Part shown: piece by piece, positions 46,850 through 57,678 of the stretch
Position numbering within the stretch: position 1 is the first letter of the stretch
Layout: each line of letters opens with the position of its first letter
NCBI RefSeq assembly: GCF_004210375.1
Contig: NW_027467782.1
Span: forward strand, 19,137,276 to 19,201,275
DNA from: Tachypleus tridentatus
Taxonomy: Eukaryota; Arthropoda; Merostomata; Xiphosura; Limulidae
Direction: 5' to 3'
DNA: 64,000 bases
The notes under the pieces: generated by a model
Databases searched by the model: none
Seen by the model: only the letters and a program-made list of their open reading frames with translations
Told to the model about the DNA's origin: nothing
Position numbers and translations under genes: made by a program

Positions 46850-47365
46850 GCACTGCCTCACGTCATCGCTAATGTCGCGCGCTTCATCACTGCTACAGAC
46901 TCCGCCCAGTTTGTAACCACAGTCTGGTTAAGATGTTTGTTATCGTGTGTAGGTTGTTCTGCATGTGCTTGCAAACATATTTTTATTGTGCAACTTTCAA
47001 GTGTTTAAATATATTTTGTTTTTAATCCCATTATATGGGTAAGTGGATAATTTGAAAACGAAAGAATCCAGCTGATGGTGAACTTTCAGAAAATAAAGAC
47101 AATGTAAATGATTCTGACACTACTGTTGAAAAGAGAATGGCGCGTCGCTGGAAAAACGTGAAACGAGAATTTAATGAAAGTTTGGAGTTGAAATTTGCAG
47201 TGATTGAAACAAATAATAAATCCATGTGTCTTTTGTGTAACAAAAGATTTTCAAAATAACAAAGGATACAACCTTAAGCAACAATTTAACAATTTTCACA
47301 ACGAATTTTATGTGAAATTTCCAGTTGATAGCAAAAATCGTATGGATGAAATTAGCCATCTGAAA
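46850..47365 (+). pseudogene. hAT/ZBED-type transposase N-terminal fragment
   Basis: A CpG-containing leader (CACGTCATCGCTAATGTCGCG, 46860-46880) precedes an ATG at about 47035. The frame reads MGKWII-stop, then RKNPADGELSENKDN, then RRWKNVKREFNESLELKF, and CLLCNKRFSK with a C-x-x-C zinc-binding pair (47226-47255). After a frameshift come GYNLKQQFNNFH, continuing to FPVDSKNRMDEISHLKA. This matches the zinc-finger N-terminus of hAT-derived proteins of the GTF2IRD2/FAM200/EPM2AIP1 group, where the finger binds DNA. The canonical second His is at the N-L-K-(R)-x-F-x-x-x-H position. It is cut off at 47366 by a SINE-A. It is probably the same superfamily as the C-terminal fragment at 29866-30780. 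Confidence 0.72.
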
Positions 47366-47443
47366 GCTTTGTTTGTTTGTTTTTGTTTGTTTTTGAATTT
47401 CGCACAAAGCTACTCGAGGGCTATCTGTGCTAGTCGTCCCTAA
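47366..47443 (-). mobile_element. SINE-A, tail end only
   Basis: TTTGTTTGTTTTTGTTTGTTTTTG then AATTTCGCACAAAGCTACTCG, stopping at GTCGTCCCTAATT, where the 33-bp array begins. It is severely 5'-truncated. Confidence 0.9.
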
Positions 47444-48690
47444 TTATTTGAATGATATGGTGTCATTTGTATAATGTACTATATATTATTTAAATCAGTT
47501 ATATAAAGCAATTATGAATGATTTAGTGTTAGTTGTATAATGTAAGATAAGTGATTTAAAATCAGTTACATAATGTAATTATTATTGATTTAGTATCAGT
47601 TGTATAATGTATTATAAATGATTTAGAATCAGTTGTATAATATATCATTAATCATTTAGAGTTAATTGCATAATATACCTATAAATGATTTATTGTCAGC
47701 TGTATAATGTATGCATAAATGAATTAGTGTCAGTTGTATAATGCACCCATAAGTGACTAAGTGCCAGTTGTTTATTGTACCAATTAATGATTTAGTGCCA
47801 GTTTTACAATTTATTGACAATGACTTAGTGTGGGTTTTGAAACATATTGTCAATCATTTAGTGTCATTTGTGTAATGTATATATATAAATTTTTGAGTGT
47901 CAGTTGTATAATGTGCTAAAAATGACTTATTTTTAGTTGTATAATGTATCTATAGATAATTTAGTGTCAGTTTTATAATGCAATTATGAATCATTTGGTG
48001 TCAGTTGTATAATGTACCATAAATCATTTAGTGCCAGTTGTATAATGTATTCTACAAATGATTTAGTGTTACTTATACACCTATGAATGATTTGTATCAG
48101 TTGCATAATGTACTGTGAAAGATTTAGAATCAGCTTTATAATGTTTTTATTAATTATTTAATGTCAGTTGTATAATGTATATATAAATGGCATAAAGTTA
48201 GTTCTATAAAGTATTACAAAATATTTTGAATCAGCTTTATAATGTAAATATGAATCATTTGCATGAGTTGAATAATTTACTGTGAATGATTTGTTGTCAG
48301 ATGTATAATATATCTATAAATGATTTAGTGTAAGTTGCGTAATGTACCATGAGATTTAGTGTTAGCTCTATAATGTATTATAAATGATTTAGTGTGTCTA
48401 TACAATGCACTGCAAATCATTTGGTGATAGTTGTATAATGCATATGTGAATGACTGATATAGTGTCGTTTATATGATGTACGATAAATGATTTAGAATCG
48501 GTTATATAATGCAATTACGAATGATTTAGTGTCAGTTGTAGAATGTACTGTAAATGATTTAGAGTAAGTTGTGTAATGTTCCCATAAATTGCTAAGTGTC
48601 AGTTGTTTGAAGTACCAATTTTACAATTTACTGCCAATGATTTAGTGTGGGCTTTACAATTTACTGCCAATCATTTAGTGCTTAGTGACT
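47444..48690. repeat. Degenerate minisatellite, about 33-bp unit
   Basis: Roughly 35-40 imperfect copies of AATGATTTAGTGTCAGTTGT followed by ATAATGTACCATA. Units vary from about 30 to 36 bp with many substitutions, so the array is old. It starts directly at the truncated SINE-A and ends near 48690. No conserved spacer or leader, so it is not a CRISPR. Confidence 0.95.
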
Positions 48691-51176
48691 AAAGATAAAG
48701 AAATGTGTGCAGTGTATATGTCTCCTTGTTCTTAAGTTATAAGTAGGCTGCCTGAAGGTTTGGATTTACGCTTGTTATTTTTTATAATTTGCTTTTTTAA
48801 TTTGATAGTGTTCTTATTTTAACAAGCACAAGCAACTAAGTAATCGACATTAATGCAAGTTCAGTATCAAATTTTCTTACTTTTGTTAATATCAGTTGCA
48901 GTAACATTGTGGCTGTTCAAAAATAACAATAACCTGTTATTATTAATTTTCAGGTAAGACTGATACCAACATTTTACTTAACCTCTAAGACGCATTTCGT
49001 ACACGAGTTTCTGCTTTCATCAGCTGAGAAGTTAGTGTTACAATCCCTTATTATATCATACGTAAAAGCAAACTGACAACTCTGAAATGTTTTATTTGTT
49101 TTTTGTTAAACACAAAGCTCCAGAAAGAGTTATCTAGGTATTGCCTGCCACAAGTTGCGATTCTAATTCTTCAGCAGTATTCGTCCGCAGTCATACCGCT
49201 GTGACACTGGTCCTGCAATTTTTTGAGCACTTTAGATGCCAATTCATCATCGACGATTTTCAGGCAAATATACGATTTGAATATGCAAATCAGCAAGTCA
49301 CTTGACAATCACAGTTAATACAAGTGGAGCAGAGAGTATTCGAACTGCACTTCAACGTTATGTGGCATGTTACGTAGTGTGTAGGTAGTGTAATACCACC
49401 GAAAATTAATCACGTTTGTGAATATTATTAAACCAAAGACTTTTTAAATGTAAAATATCAATACATTCAGATCATAAAAACATTTGTTGCACTTACCCCA
49501 ACAAGCACATTAAAAGTGGTATTCCCGCTGTCGCAAATAGAAAGTAGCGTCATCTATACTCTTAGGGGTACTGAAATTAAATCATTAGTATGATTTTTTA
49601 ACTTTTTTTGTTAATGAATAAATATTTTCAATATGTAGTGTTGTTAGTATTAATTGTTCAGAAAAAGAACTATGTTAAAGACGTTTCAAACTGTACCATT
49701 TTGGTACTATTTAAGTCCTCGTCACAGCACATTACCCTTTGTATTGTGAGAACGTATTTTTTTCCAATTGCTATGAAATTTAAACATATTTTTAAGCAAC
49801 AAACAGAAAAGTCGGAGAAAATTAGCAAGAAACTCTAAAACAAAAATAACAAGAGTGAGAATAAGGTTAAAAAAACAAAGAGAAAATAAAACCTTAAATG
49901 TAACTGATAAAGGAAATCAAAACAAAAAACAGTCAAACCTCTGTTTAAAAAAAAGACATAAAATAGAATCAGGGATGCCAAAGATTAAAATTATCAAAAA
50001 ATAAGTTGTGTGAATAGTAGAAACGTGTGTCAATTGCATGAACTTCATATTATGGTCAGAGTGTAATTTTCTTCATTCGCTATATACGAAGGGGATAATA
50101 TAGAATTACATAAATAACATTACTTGTCAATGATATTGATGAGGAGTTGTAAAGTTATTTCATAGTTAAGTACTTACAGCAATATAGTTTGTAAATATAA
50201 CTGAGATAAAGTCGTTCATAGTGTGATTATAAGTACCTGATAAAACTTAGTTCCATATGCATCCAGTAAGGAAGCTCCTGGAATTGTATATTAATTTTCT
50301 GGACAAGATAAACAGGTATAAAATCTAAAATAATTACAATAATAATCTTTAGGACATGGAACACATTCTCTCTGTTTGATGCTTCTGAACTACTCAGGTA
50401 GACATGAATCATAGGTAAAAGAATGTTTTGTAATGTACATGCCTAACCGCATCCTAAAAAGAAAAGAAAAGTAGATGAAACAAAGTCATTTACCCAAGTA
50501 ACAATTGATAATTAATCTCGACAGAGTAAATCTTTCATAAAATTATTATTTATAAATAATAAATAAAGCGATTTTGTATCCTGACTTGTGTGTTTTTATA
50601 TATGACTTATGTATTGTACACCCCACTTACGTGCCTATATGCTTACCCTTTAGTACTCTGTGAAATATTTTTCAAGTTTTATTTCTGGATAAACAAAATC
50701 AAAGTAAGGTCTTAAACATTTTGTTTTAAACATAAATTTGTTATAATATTCACAGATGTCATGATACATTGAAGGAAAATAAAAAGGTTGTTAAAGCTAG
50801 TTGAATTAGTTTATGAATATATATAACAGATTGAGTTGGAGTGTTCATCGTGCCATCACTCAGTAATATAGATCAATCTTATGTCAGCTAGATACTCATT
50901 GTCAACTTATTTGACTAACTTGATAATACATAAGATTAGAAACTAAATCAAAAGAATTATGGAACGTACTCTAATAGAAAGATTGCGAATTTTTAACATG
51001 GCTGAAGGTCATTCAAGTAACTTCGAACGTTCGTTACGAAAATGCTGTGTCAGTGTTTCTTTGAACAAACCATAATGTTTTCCCATCATGAACCCACTCA
51101 AGAATACTTCATAACATTAATAATAAACACCACTAAACACTACTTCATACCTTTATTTCCAGACATAATAAAAAAT
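48691..51176. other. Long AT-rich stretch with one SINE trace
   Basis: 49088-49215 (AAACACAAAGCTCCAGAAAG, then GTTGCGATTCTAATTCTTC and CATACCGCTGTGACAC) looks like a diverged minus-oriented SINE-B or C. Elsewhere nothing is recognised. Confidence 0.45.
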
Positions 51177-51240
51177 GAGTTTTGATACCCATGGTGGGCA
51201 CTGCACACATAGCTCATTCTGTCGATTCAAACAAACAAAA
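51177..51240 (+). mobile_element. SINE-C fragment (body and tail)
   Basis: GAGTTTTGATACCCATGGTG, GGCACTGCACACATAGCTCA, then GATTCAAACAAACAAAA. The head is missing. Confidence 0.6.
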
Positions 51241-51655
51241 GATCTACGCATTATCAGTAAGTGCTCATAGATTAACTTTTAACTGGCGCAAAGTTTTGCT
51301 CATGCATCTAACTTTACAGTCACACATTACACGTGTATTTCTTTTTGAGCCTTGAGAGTCTTTTACTGCAAAAATATCATTTAATAGGATTACATGACAA
51401 ATTTAAACTTATTTGGACTCTATCTTCCTGTTAATTAAAATATTATGTTGGTTTAAATTACTTATTAAATGAAAGAAAAAAAATCATTTGAAATTGTAAA
51501 TACAACGATTTCTTGTTGGGTTTGTGTCCCCAAATTTTCTTTCCAATATACAGTATTACAATTCTAATGGTTCCTCTTAATGGCTTAAACATTCTAAATT
51601 AAAAAGGTCACCTGTATAATTTTGTATTATGATTTTGTCCCATACAGACCCAATT
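51241..51655. other. AT-rich gap
   Basis: Nothing recognised. Confidence 0.45.
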
Positions 51656-51919
51656 GTAACTCTTCGCGAAAAGTTACACGAGGTTTGTCTGCGTTAGTTG
51701 TCACTAATTTAGCAGTGTAAGATTAGAGGGAAGGCAACTAGTCATCACCACCCACCGCCAACTTTTGGGCTACTCTTTTACCAGCGAATAGTGGAATTGA
51801 TCGTCACTTTATAACGCCCCCACGGCTGAAAGGGCGAGCATGTTTAATGCGACCAGGATTCGAACCTGCAACCATCACATTACGAGTCGATTGTCTTAAC
51901 CACCTAGCCATACCAGGCC
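51656..51919 (-). mobile_element. SINE-A copy, near full length
   Basis: From AAAAGTTACACGAGGTTTGT through the body to ATTCGAACCTGCAACCATCA (B-box) and CCTAGCCATACCAGGCC (A-box end). The tail region is shortened. Confidence 0.88.
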
Positions 51920-51978
51920 AGATAGAAATTTGAATGATTAATTTTTGTAACACACCTTACGTCATTGGAAGTACTTTA

Positions 51979-52028
51979 GGCCCGGTATGGCCAAGTGTCT
52001 TAAGGCGTTCGTCTCGTAATCCGAAGTC
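51979..52028 (+). mobile_element. SINE-A head fragment (tRNA-like part only)
   Basis: GGCCCGGTATGGCCAAGTGT, TTAAGGCG, CTCGTAATCCGA, then unrelated sequence. Only the A-box and anticodon part survive; it is 60 bp from a complete minus copy. Confidence 0.75.
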
Positions 52029-52029
52029 A

Positions 52030-52869
52030 CTCTTTTGTTATCCACTTAATACCTCATCCCTATTAAATAGCCAGAAAAACTATGTTTCAAAACAACTTCG
52101 ATATGAAAATCATCTATAATTAAGCATGTTACAATTATTCTCGTTATAAGAAAATCGTTAATTCCTACCTATGCCGTTATTTTTTTCATTTCTTTTACAT
52201 CTGGTATTACAGTAACAATGAAAACCCTAACAGCCCTACCCCACATTTCACCCGCCTACAAGCGACCAAGAAGATTCATTCTTGATAACATTCTCTCCCA
52301 ACATGAGTAAATTCTGACCATGATCCACATACAAGTCTGTCACTATGACTAATTTCACATTACTTCTTCACGTTAACCGGGGGCTTGTAATGGATCGGAA
52401 CTTTACCAATTAAAGTTGGCTTTCTCGGGTACTCATGTCTCTCAACTCACATGAAATTCTTTATATAGGATTTATAGATCCATACTGTCCTGAAAAGCCG
52501 TTTGTCCGAGATCAGCCGTTTGTTAGATATCAGATCCAACCATATCCTCGCCTTATCATCGAGTGGAAATAAAGAAAACAGAAATTGTTTCCGACCACCC
52601 ATGGTGTTTTTTTTTTCAAAGATCCGTCATCAAGTAGTTCGTCTACCCATAGGAAGAAAACTCTCTCTTCGACGGTTTCACAACTGATGATCAACGGGAT
52701 CGTTAAAGGCTTCTCCGTTGAAAAGATGAATGTCTTCCTTCGAAAATACTAACACACCACCATCGACCCAACCAAAACAAGGCTTTTACGAAAGGGTGGA
52801 ATTTGTATTCAACTCCTTACTCCAAAAGATTCCACACATCTCTATTCCTCAAGAATTTTGTTTTGATTT
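52030..52869. other. Unassigned stretch, C-rich on the plus strand
   Basis: The plus strand is C-rich and G-poor compared with its surroundings, a trend that continues to about 54650 and may mark a retroelement body. No protein motif is readable. Confidence 0.35.
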
Positions 52870-53125
52870 TGTTTTAACTTTCATATAAAGCTACACGAGG
52901 GCTATCTGCGCTAATCGTCCCTAATTTAGCAGTGTAAGATGAGGGGGGAGGCAGCTAGTCATACAACCCACCGCTATCTCTTGGGCTACTCATTGACCAA
53001 TAAATAGTGAGATTGACTTAACATTATAATGCCACCACGGCTGAAGGGGCGAGAATGTTTGGTGTGACGGGGATTCGAACCCGTGATCTTTAGATCTGGC
53101 ATTAACCACCGGGCCATGTCGGCCA
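52870..53125 (-). mobile_element. SINE-A copy
   Basis: AAAGCTACACGAGGGCTATC, AGCAGTGTAAGATGAGGGG, GGGGATTCGAACCCGTGATC and GGGCCATGTCGGCC. The anticodon part of the head is partly deleted. Confidence 0.88.
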
Positions 53126-53149
53126 GAGTAAATTTTTTCTGAAGCTGTT

Positions 53150-53263
53150 TTTTTTTTGTTATAGCAAAACCACAATAAGCTATTTGTTGTGTCCCACAAG
53201 GAAAATCGAACTTCTAATTTTAGCGTTGTAAATCCGTAGACTTATCACTGTCTCAGTGACAGG
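53150..53263 (-). mobile_element. SINE-B copy
   Basis: TTTTTTTTTGTTATAGCAAAAC, then AAATCGAACTTCTAATTTTAG and AAATCCGTAGACTTATCACTG. Confidence 0.7.
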
Positions 53264-54019
53264 AAACCTACAAGTATACACTCTGTTTTACAAACTATAC
53301 CAGATTACTTTATTCACACAGATCATTTCGTAAACGTCAGAAACACCGTACAACCGATCAGCTAATTCAAGGTAGAAACAGCTCCCAAATGCACAACTAA
53401 ACGTATTCTTACTCTTGGTTCTTCCACTTTACACCAAGAAAATCAAGACTACGCACTTAACTTTTTATAGTTCTTCCAGTTAAACCTCCAGAGGATCCGT
53501 CACATCAACAAAGTAATGATGATAACCTGTCGCCATTCAAGCCACTCCTGCCAAAAAACACTGACAACCAGAAGCAAATTTTAAAAAACATGTTCACGGA
53601 GACTACACAAGTCTACAAGCTATCTAAGCCAACAGACAATTTTTTACAGACCATGCATAGAAAGAAGGATACAGTGAAAAGTTAACCGTCACTAAAGTAC
53701 TCTTATACATCGACTGCTTTATTCCAAATGAACACGTTGAAACCTAGACACACACATCTCCAGGACAGTCTGAAGAACCAAGAAAACGATACAACCTGTT
53801 GATGACTTTTGAAGATTCCTACGCTCATCATCGAGACAGTCTCAGTTACCCTACAGTGACAGTACTGATGCTGTGTTCGATAGAATCTTTCAGTACTGTC
53901 CCGTGTTCTTAACATTTTTATTCCGACGAAGAAAAACCAGTCCAAGAAAAAGACTACCACCTGATGTTTCCTGACTTATCATCGACCTTCTCAAAAATGG
54001 TACAGTAGTCCTTATATAT
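53264..54019. other. Unassigned; possible upstream part of the Penelope-like element
   Basis: No RT motif is readable. The C-rich bias matches that of the adjacent GIY-YIG fragment. Minus-strand frames at 53703-54075 have no family features. Confidence 0.35.
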
Positions 54020-54620
54020 ACTAACCTTTGACGTTTAGCTTCCACCAGAAGAGATCGGAATATTCTTTTCAGCACCCTATGATCCTAATCCCTTTTTCAC
54101 TCGCACGATTACAAAATTTATTAAATTAAAGTATTTGCAGTTTCTTAATACTTACAAGACAAGCGACAAAAGGCTGGAAAATCAACTTACAAAATTAAAT
54201 ATATCCCACGAATTAAAAAATCACGAAACCATATACTGCTGCATACCATATATTTGCGACATCAGCAGAAAAACAACCAACATTTGACAAAAACTTGTAA
54301 AAAAATATGACATCCCGGTTAATACCAACTTTATTCAAAAACCAGGCACTAAACTAAGGTCTATAATATGTAAAAAATACACTGACAAATACCACACGAA
54401 TATTATTATAAAATACAATGTAATAGCTGCCACAACTTCTATATAGGATAAACAAGTAGAAAAATGGAAACCAGATTCAAAGAACACGAAAAGTCACCTT
54501 CATACGGTTACGAGCACTGCAAATCAAATAAACACAAATTAAAGAAGCTTTACTTATACAACAACTCAACCCCAAAATAAGCCAATACAAAGGAACACCT
54601 TTCTACATATATTAATGAAT
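54020..54620 (+). pseudogene. Penelope-like element, GIY-YIG endonuclease region
   Basis: This is the C-terminal half of a Penelope-like retroelement protein. The linker reads LENQLTKLNISHELKNHE, then CCIPYICDISRKTTN (normally I-P-Y-V-x-G-L-S/T-E-K), KKYDIPVNTNF, PGTKLRSIICKKYTD (54230-54400). The GIY-YIG nuclease follows: KIQCNSCHNFYIG-stop, then TSRKMETRFKEHEKSP (about 54412-54500). Here F-Y-I-G is the second part of the GIY-YIG signature, R-x-E/T-R-F-K-E-H the next conserved block, and the Cys pair (C-x-x-C) the family's zinc-like insert. The Glu codon after Y-I-G has become TAA. The RT domain is not recognised upstream, so it is a 3' fragment. Confidence 0.78.
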
Positions 54621-54880
54621 ATAATCAAACATCTAAGTAAGTACGCCCTCTACATTGTTACACTCAGTTACACCATCCCATTCAAACATGTGGTCAGCCG
54701 TCTTTTTCTTTCTTTTTTCACCTGACGATGACCGAAGAAGGTCTAAATGTTGTTCGCTTCTCTACATAAAAGTTTTGTCAACACAAACCAGCCGTTTTTA
54801 CATACACATCTTTCTCTACAAGTGGGTTTTCTCGTCATCACTGATTAAAAACAAACACTTTTTAGTACATTTATGATCGA
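54621..54880 (+). other. Penelope-like 3' tail with hammerhead-like core
   Basis: CTGACGA at 54722-54728, a four-pair stem GACC..GGTC (54730-54742) and TAAA after it resemble the CUGANGA / stem II / GAAA core of hammerhead ribozymes, which are known in the terminal repeats of Penelope-like elements. The G of GAAA is T here, so it would not be expected to cleave. Stems I and III were not established. The flanking TCGCTTCTCTACATAAAAG text also recalls Penelope-like tails. Confidence 0.4.
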
Positions 54881-54983
54881 TATTTAAATAAATAATTTAT
54901 TACCTAATTTTAAAGATACATGATTTATATTGACAAAATATATCTCAGAAAAAAAATTACATAAAAAGATTCCAATTTACATA

Positions 54984-55221
54984 CAGGGTGGCCCTTAAGT
55001 CCTTAGCCATCCATACGTTATTATGTTATATTCAATTACGCATGTATTATAAATTTGTTTATTTTTTTAAAGAGAAATATGGCCGATGTAAGCCCATTTA
55101 CACTTGAAGAGCGTATTGTGACAAGTACGTGGGTAAATGAGCGCAAGAATATTGGTGACACCACACAGATATACTGGATACATAAGATATATGGATGGGT
55201 AGGGACTTACGGGCCACCCTG
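54984..55221 (+). mobile_element. 238-bp TIR transposon derivative
   Basis: CAGGGTGGCCCTTAAGTCCTTA at the left and TAGGGACTTACGGGCCACCCTG at the right are inverted repeats of about 22 bp, flanked by TA on both sides (54982-54983 and 55222-55223). An ATG at 55079 starts MADVSPFTLEERIVTSTWVN, which resembles the first helix of mariner/IS630-type transposases (F-T-L-E-E-R). It is therefore probably an internally deleted derivative of a coding element keeping only the start of the gene. Confidence 0.88.
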
Positions 55222-55269
55222 TATAATTAAATATCCTCATCAAAGGTCACTTAAGATTTAGGTATGAAT

Positions 55270-55400
55270 TGCATCTAATTTTTGACTACTGACCAGAGTG
55301 AGAGCAGCTAGCCAGAATCATCCGTTGTTACCAAATATTTGTTTGAGTCTTTGTCCGAATAACGGAATTAACTGTTACTTTTATAAAGCAACAGAGCACA
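55270..55400 (-). repeat. Very old SINE-A-like trace
   Basis: GAGAGCAGCTAGCCAGAATCATCC, GAGTCTTTGTCCGAATAACGGAATTAACTG and TTTTATAAAGC can be lined up with the SINE-A body in minus orientation, with many gaps. Weak. Confidence 0.35.
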
Positions 55401-55470
55401 GACAGACTATTGTCTAGCAATAAGAAGTCCAACAATAAACCAAGATTATAAATTTTACACATTTAAAGAT

Positions 55471-55657
55471 ATTTTATTTGTGTTATTGTTTATAATAAAC
55501 TATCTTCAGGGTACATAAAATGAAAATGTGCGCCTGTTCTCTTGGATTGTTACAGACATGCTACTATTTTATTTGTGTTATTGTTTATAATAAACTATCT
55601 TCAGGGTACATAAAATGAAAATGTGCGCCTGTTCTCTTGGATTGTTACAGACATGCT
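55471..55657. repeat. Perfect tandem duplication, 94 bp x 2
   Basis: TATTTTATTTGTGTTATTGT ... GGATTGTTACAGACATGCTA occurs at 55471-55564 and again at 55565-55657 with no difference seen. It is recent, or an assembly artefact. Confidence 0.95.
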
Positions 55658-55917
55658 ATTAACACTTTGAGACCATCAATACATTAATAGAGTAACAAGG
55701 AAAACAAGTAGACCAAGAATATAGGTTCAACATTAAAGACAACTATGCACTGGTATCCGTTTAAGAGAATTTCCAAACAAACAAAATAAGAGAAAAAACG
55801 TCAAACTTCTTTTCCAGCACGAGTAACACCTGGAAAGAACATTTTACAATATTCAGTTGTGTGTTTGTGTTGCAAGGCATGGAATTTATGTTTAAAACAT
55901 AGTGTGTCCAGAAAGTT
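55658..55917. other. AT-rich gap
   Basis: Nothing recognised. A minus frame at 55801-56043 overlaps the SINE-C that follows. Confidence 0.4.
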
Positions 55918-56046
55918 CACTTGCCCTAGTGGCACAAAGATATGTTTGCGAATTTCCAACACAAGAAACTGGGTTTGGATACATGTGGTGGGCGGCCGAA
56001 AACAGCCCATTATGTAGCTGCGTACTTCACTACAAAGAAACAAACA
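55918..56046 (+). mobile_element. SINE-C copy
   Basis: CCCTAGTGGCACAAAGATATG, AACACAAGAAACTGGGTTTGGATAC, GTGGTGGGCGGCCGAAAACAGCC and CACTACAAAGAAACAAAC. Near full length. Confidence 0.72.
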
Positions 56047-56160
56047 CTAAAAATGTTCTTATGTGAAACAGAAATCTATTTTCCAAAAAAGAAATAAATA
56101 GTCACTTGGTTCTTTTCTTGCCTTCCACATGTAACAAAATATATAAAAAGCAAACAAAAA
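56047..56160. other. Short AT-rich gap
   Basis: Nothing recognised. Confidence 0.4.
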
Positions 56161-56375
56161 GGACCCTGACATGGCCAAGCGTGTTAAGGTGTGCGACTCG
56201 TAATCTGAGGGTCGCGGGTTCGCATCCCCGTCGCGCCAAACATGCTTGCCCTTTCAGTCGTGGGGGCGTTATAATATGACGTTCAATCGCACTATTCGTT
56301 GGTAAAAGAGTAGCCCAAGCGTTGGCGGTGGGTGGTGATGACTAGCTGCCTTCTCTCTAGTCTTACACTGCTAAA
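56161..56375 (+). mobile_element. SINE-A copy fused to a Tc1 transposase
   Basis: A good head (CCTGACATGGCCAAGCGTGT and GGTCGCGGGTTCGCATCCCC) and body, ending at CTTACACTGCTAAAT. Where other copies continue TAGGGACGG, this one changes at once into Tc1 transposase coding sequence. The AAAT at the join belongs to both elements. Confidence 0.92.
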
Positions 56376-56960
56376 TGGAGGCATGTTTGGTTCAGCGATG
56401 AATCACGTTTTATGCTTCGTAGGCAGAATGGAAGGACCCGTGTTTACCGTCGCCGAGGTGAACGTTTTTCAGCAAACTGTGTGCAGAAAGTTGACAGATT
56501 TGGTGGTGGCAGCGTCATGATGTGGGCTGCCATCGCCTACAATGCCAGAACAGACCTTTTGCACATTCGAGGGAATCTTACGGCTCAACGATACGTTGAC
56601 GAGATTCTTAGGCCCCATGTGCAACCCATCATTGTGAACGTCAACGACATGTTTCAACATGACAACGCCCGTCCTCACACAGCCCGACTTACCCCTGTCT
56701 TCTTGAGACACCACAACATCAACGTTCTTCCCTGGCCCTCCAAATCACCAGATTTAAATCCCATCGAACATCTTTGGGACGAGTTGGACCGACGTCTGTG
56801 ACGGCGACAACCTCAACCGCAGACTCTACCTCAGCTTGCAGCAGCTTTGCAGGCTGAGTGGACAGCCATTCCACAGGATGTGATTCGTCATTTCATCGCT
56901 TTCATGGGCAGGAGATGCCAAGCAGTTATTGATGCTCACGGGGGGCATACTCGTTATTGA
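56373..56960 (+). pseudogene. Tc1-like transposase (third family), 5'-truncated
   Basis: The DDE half of a Tc1-group transposase. The frame starts at the SINE junction with KWRHVWFSDESRFML (first catalytic Asp at 56397-56399), then RRRGERFSANCVQ, GGSVMMWAAIAYNAR, NLTAQRYVDEILRP, MFQHDNARPHTAR (second Asp) and WPSKSPDLNPIEHLWDELDR (Glu). One in-frame TGA at 56799 interrupts the DRRL-stop-RR region; the frame then continues to HGGHTRY and a stop at 56958-56960. All three catalytic residues are intact. The N-terminal DNA-binding part is replaced by the SINE. A C-to-T change at a CGA Arg codon would explain the TGA. Right-end sequence (to about 57120) shows no clear terminal repeat. Confidence 0.92.
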
Positions 56961-57678
56961 CGTTGAGTGACGTTAAACTTCAAATAGTGAGCGTGGACTT
57001 CGCCTTTGCAGACTTTGGATGTTCAGCAGGGAATGTACAAAGTTTCACACATGTCATACAGAACTACCCGGAATAAACTTGTTAACAATTTGTCTCACAT
57101 TTTGCCTTTTGTGTTTCTTTTTTTTTTTTTTTTGAAGAGTTTATTTTAATGAGAATACTATATTAGTGAAAATCATTTCCTAAGTTAAAGGTAAATATTC
57201 AATACATATTATCTACCTTTTAAAAATTGGTTGACAGCGACTTCTTGGTTGGTTCGTGGCCTGATGTTTTATTCCTGTATAGAACATTACAGTTGTAATC
57301 GTTCTTATCTAAAGCTTGAACGTCTTTAATTATAATGTCGCCTGTATACTTGTCCATTCAGATTTTGTTTCCTACAGATCCAATTGTACTTTTTCTTCTT
57401 GTCCATTTGTTGCTAACAAATTTGGTGACTACGTGTATTTGTTCGTAACTTGGTGGGATATAATGAGCTACTAAATCTTCTTCATGCATGTACAGATACT
57501 GAGCTTTCACATATTCAGTTGACAAAGATGCTCTTCCAAACACTGTAATTTGGCCTTCTACAAGGAAGATGACTGAGGCAAATAAATACATCCATTATTC
57601 AGTATAACTTCTTTGTCTCTTTGATTTGCGTACGCTTTGGATAACTTTTCTACAAAGTTTTACATTATGTGTATATAT
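56961..57678. other. Transposon 3' flank and AT-rich gap
   Basis: 56961-57110 is likely the 3' untranslated part of the Tc1. A T-run of about 19 at 57118-57135 follows. The 77-codon minus frame at 57358-57591 has no family motif. Confidence 0.4.

Noticed and set aside
47444-48690. Regularly repeated 33-bp units suggesting a CRISPR array
   Set aside because: There are no distinct spacers, the units are imperfect head-to-tail copies, no cas genes are present and the surroundings are eukaryotic.
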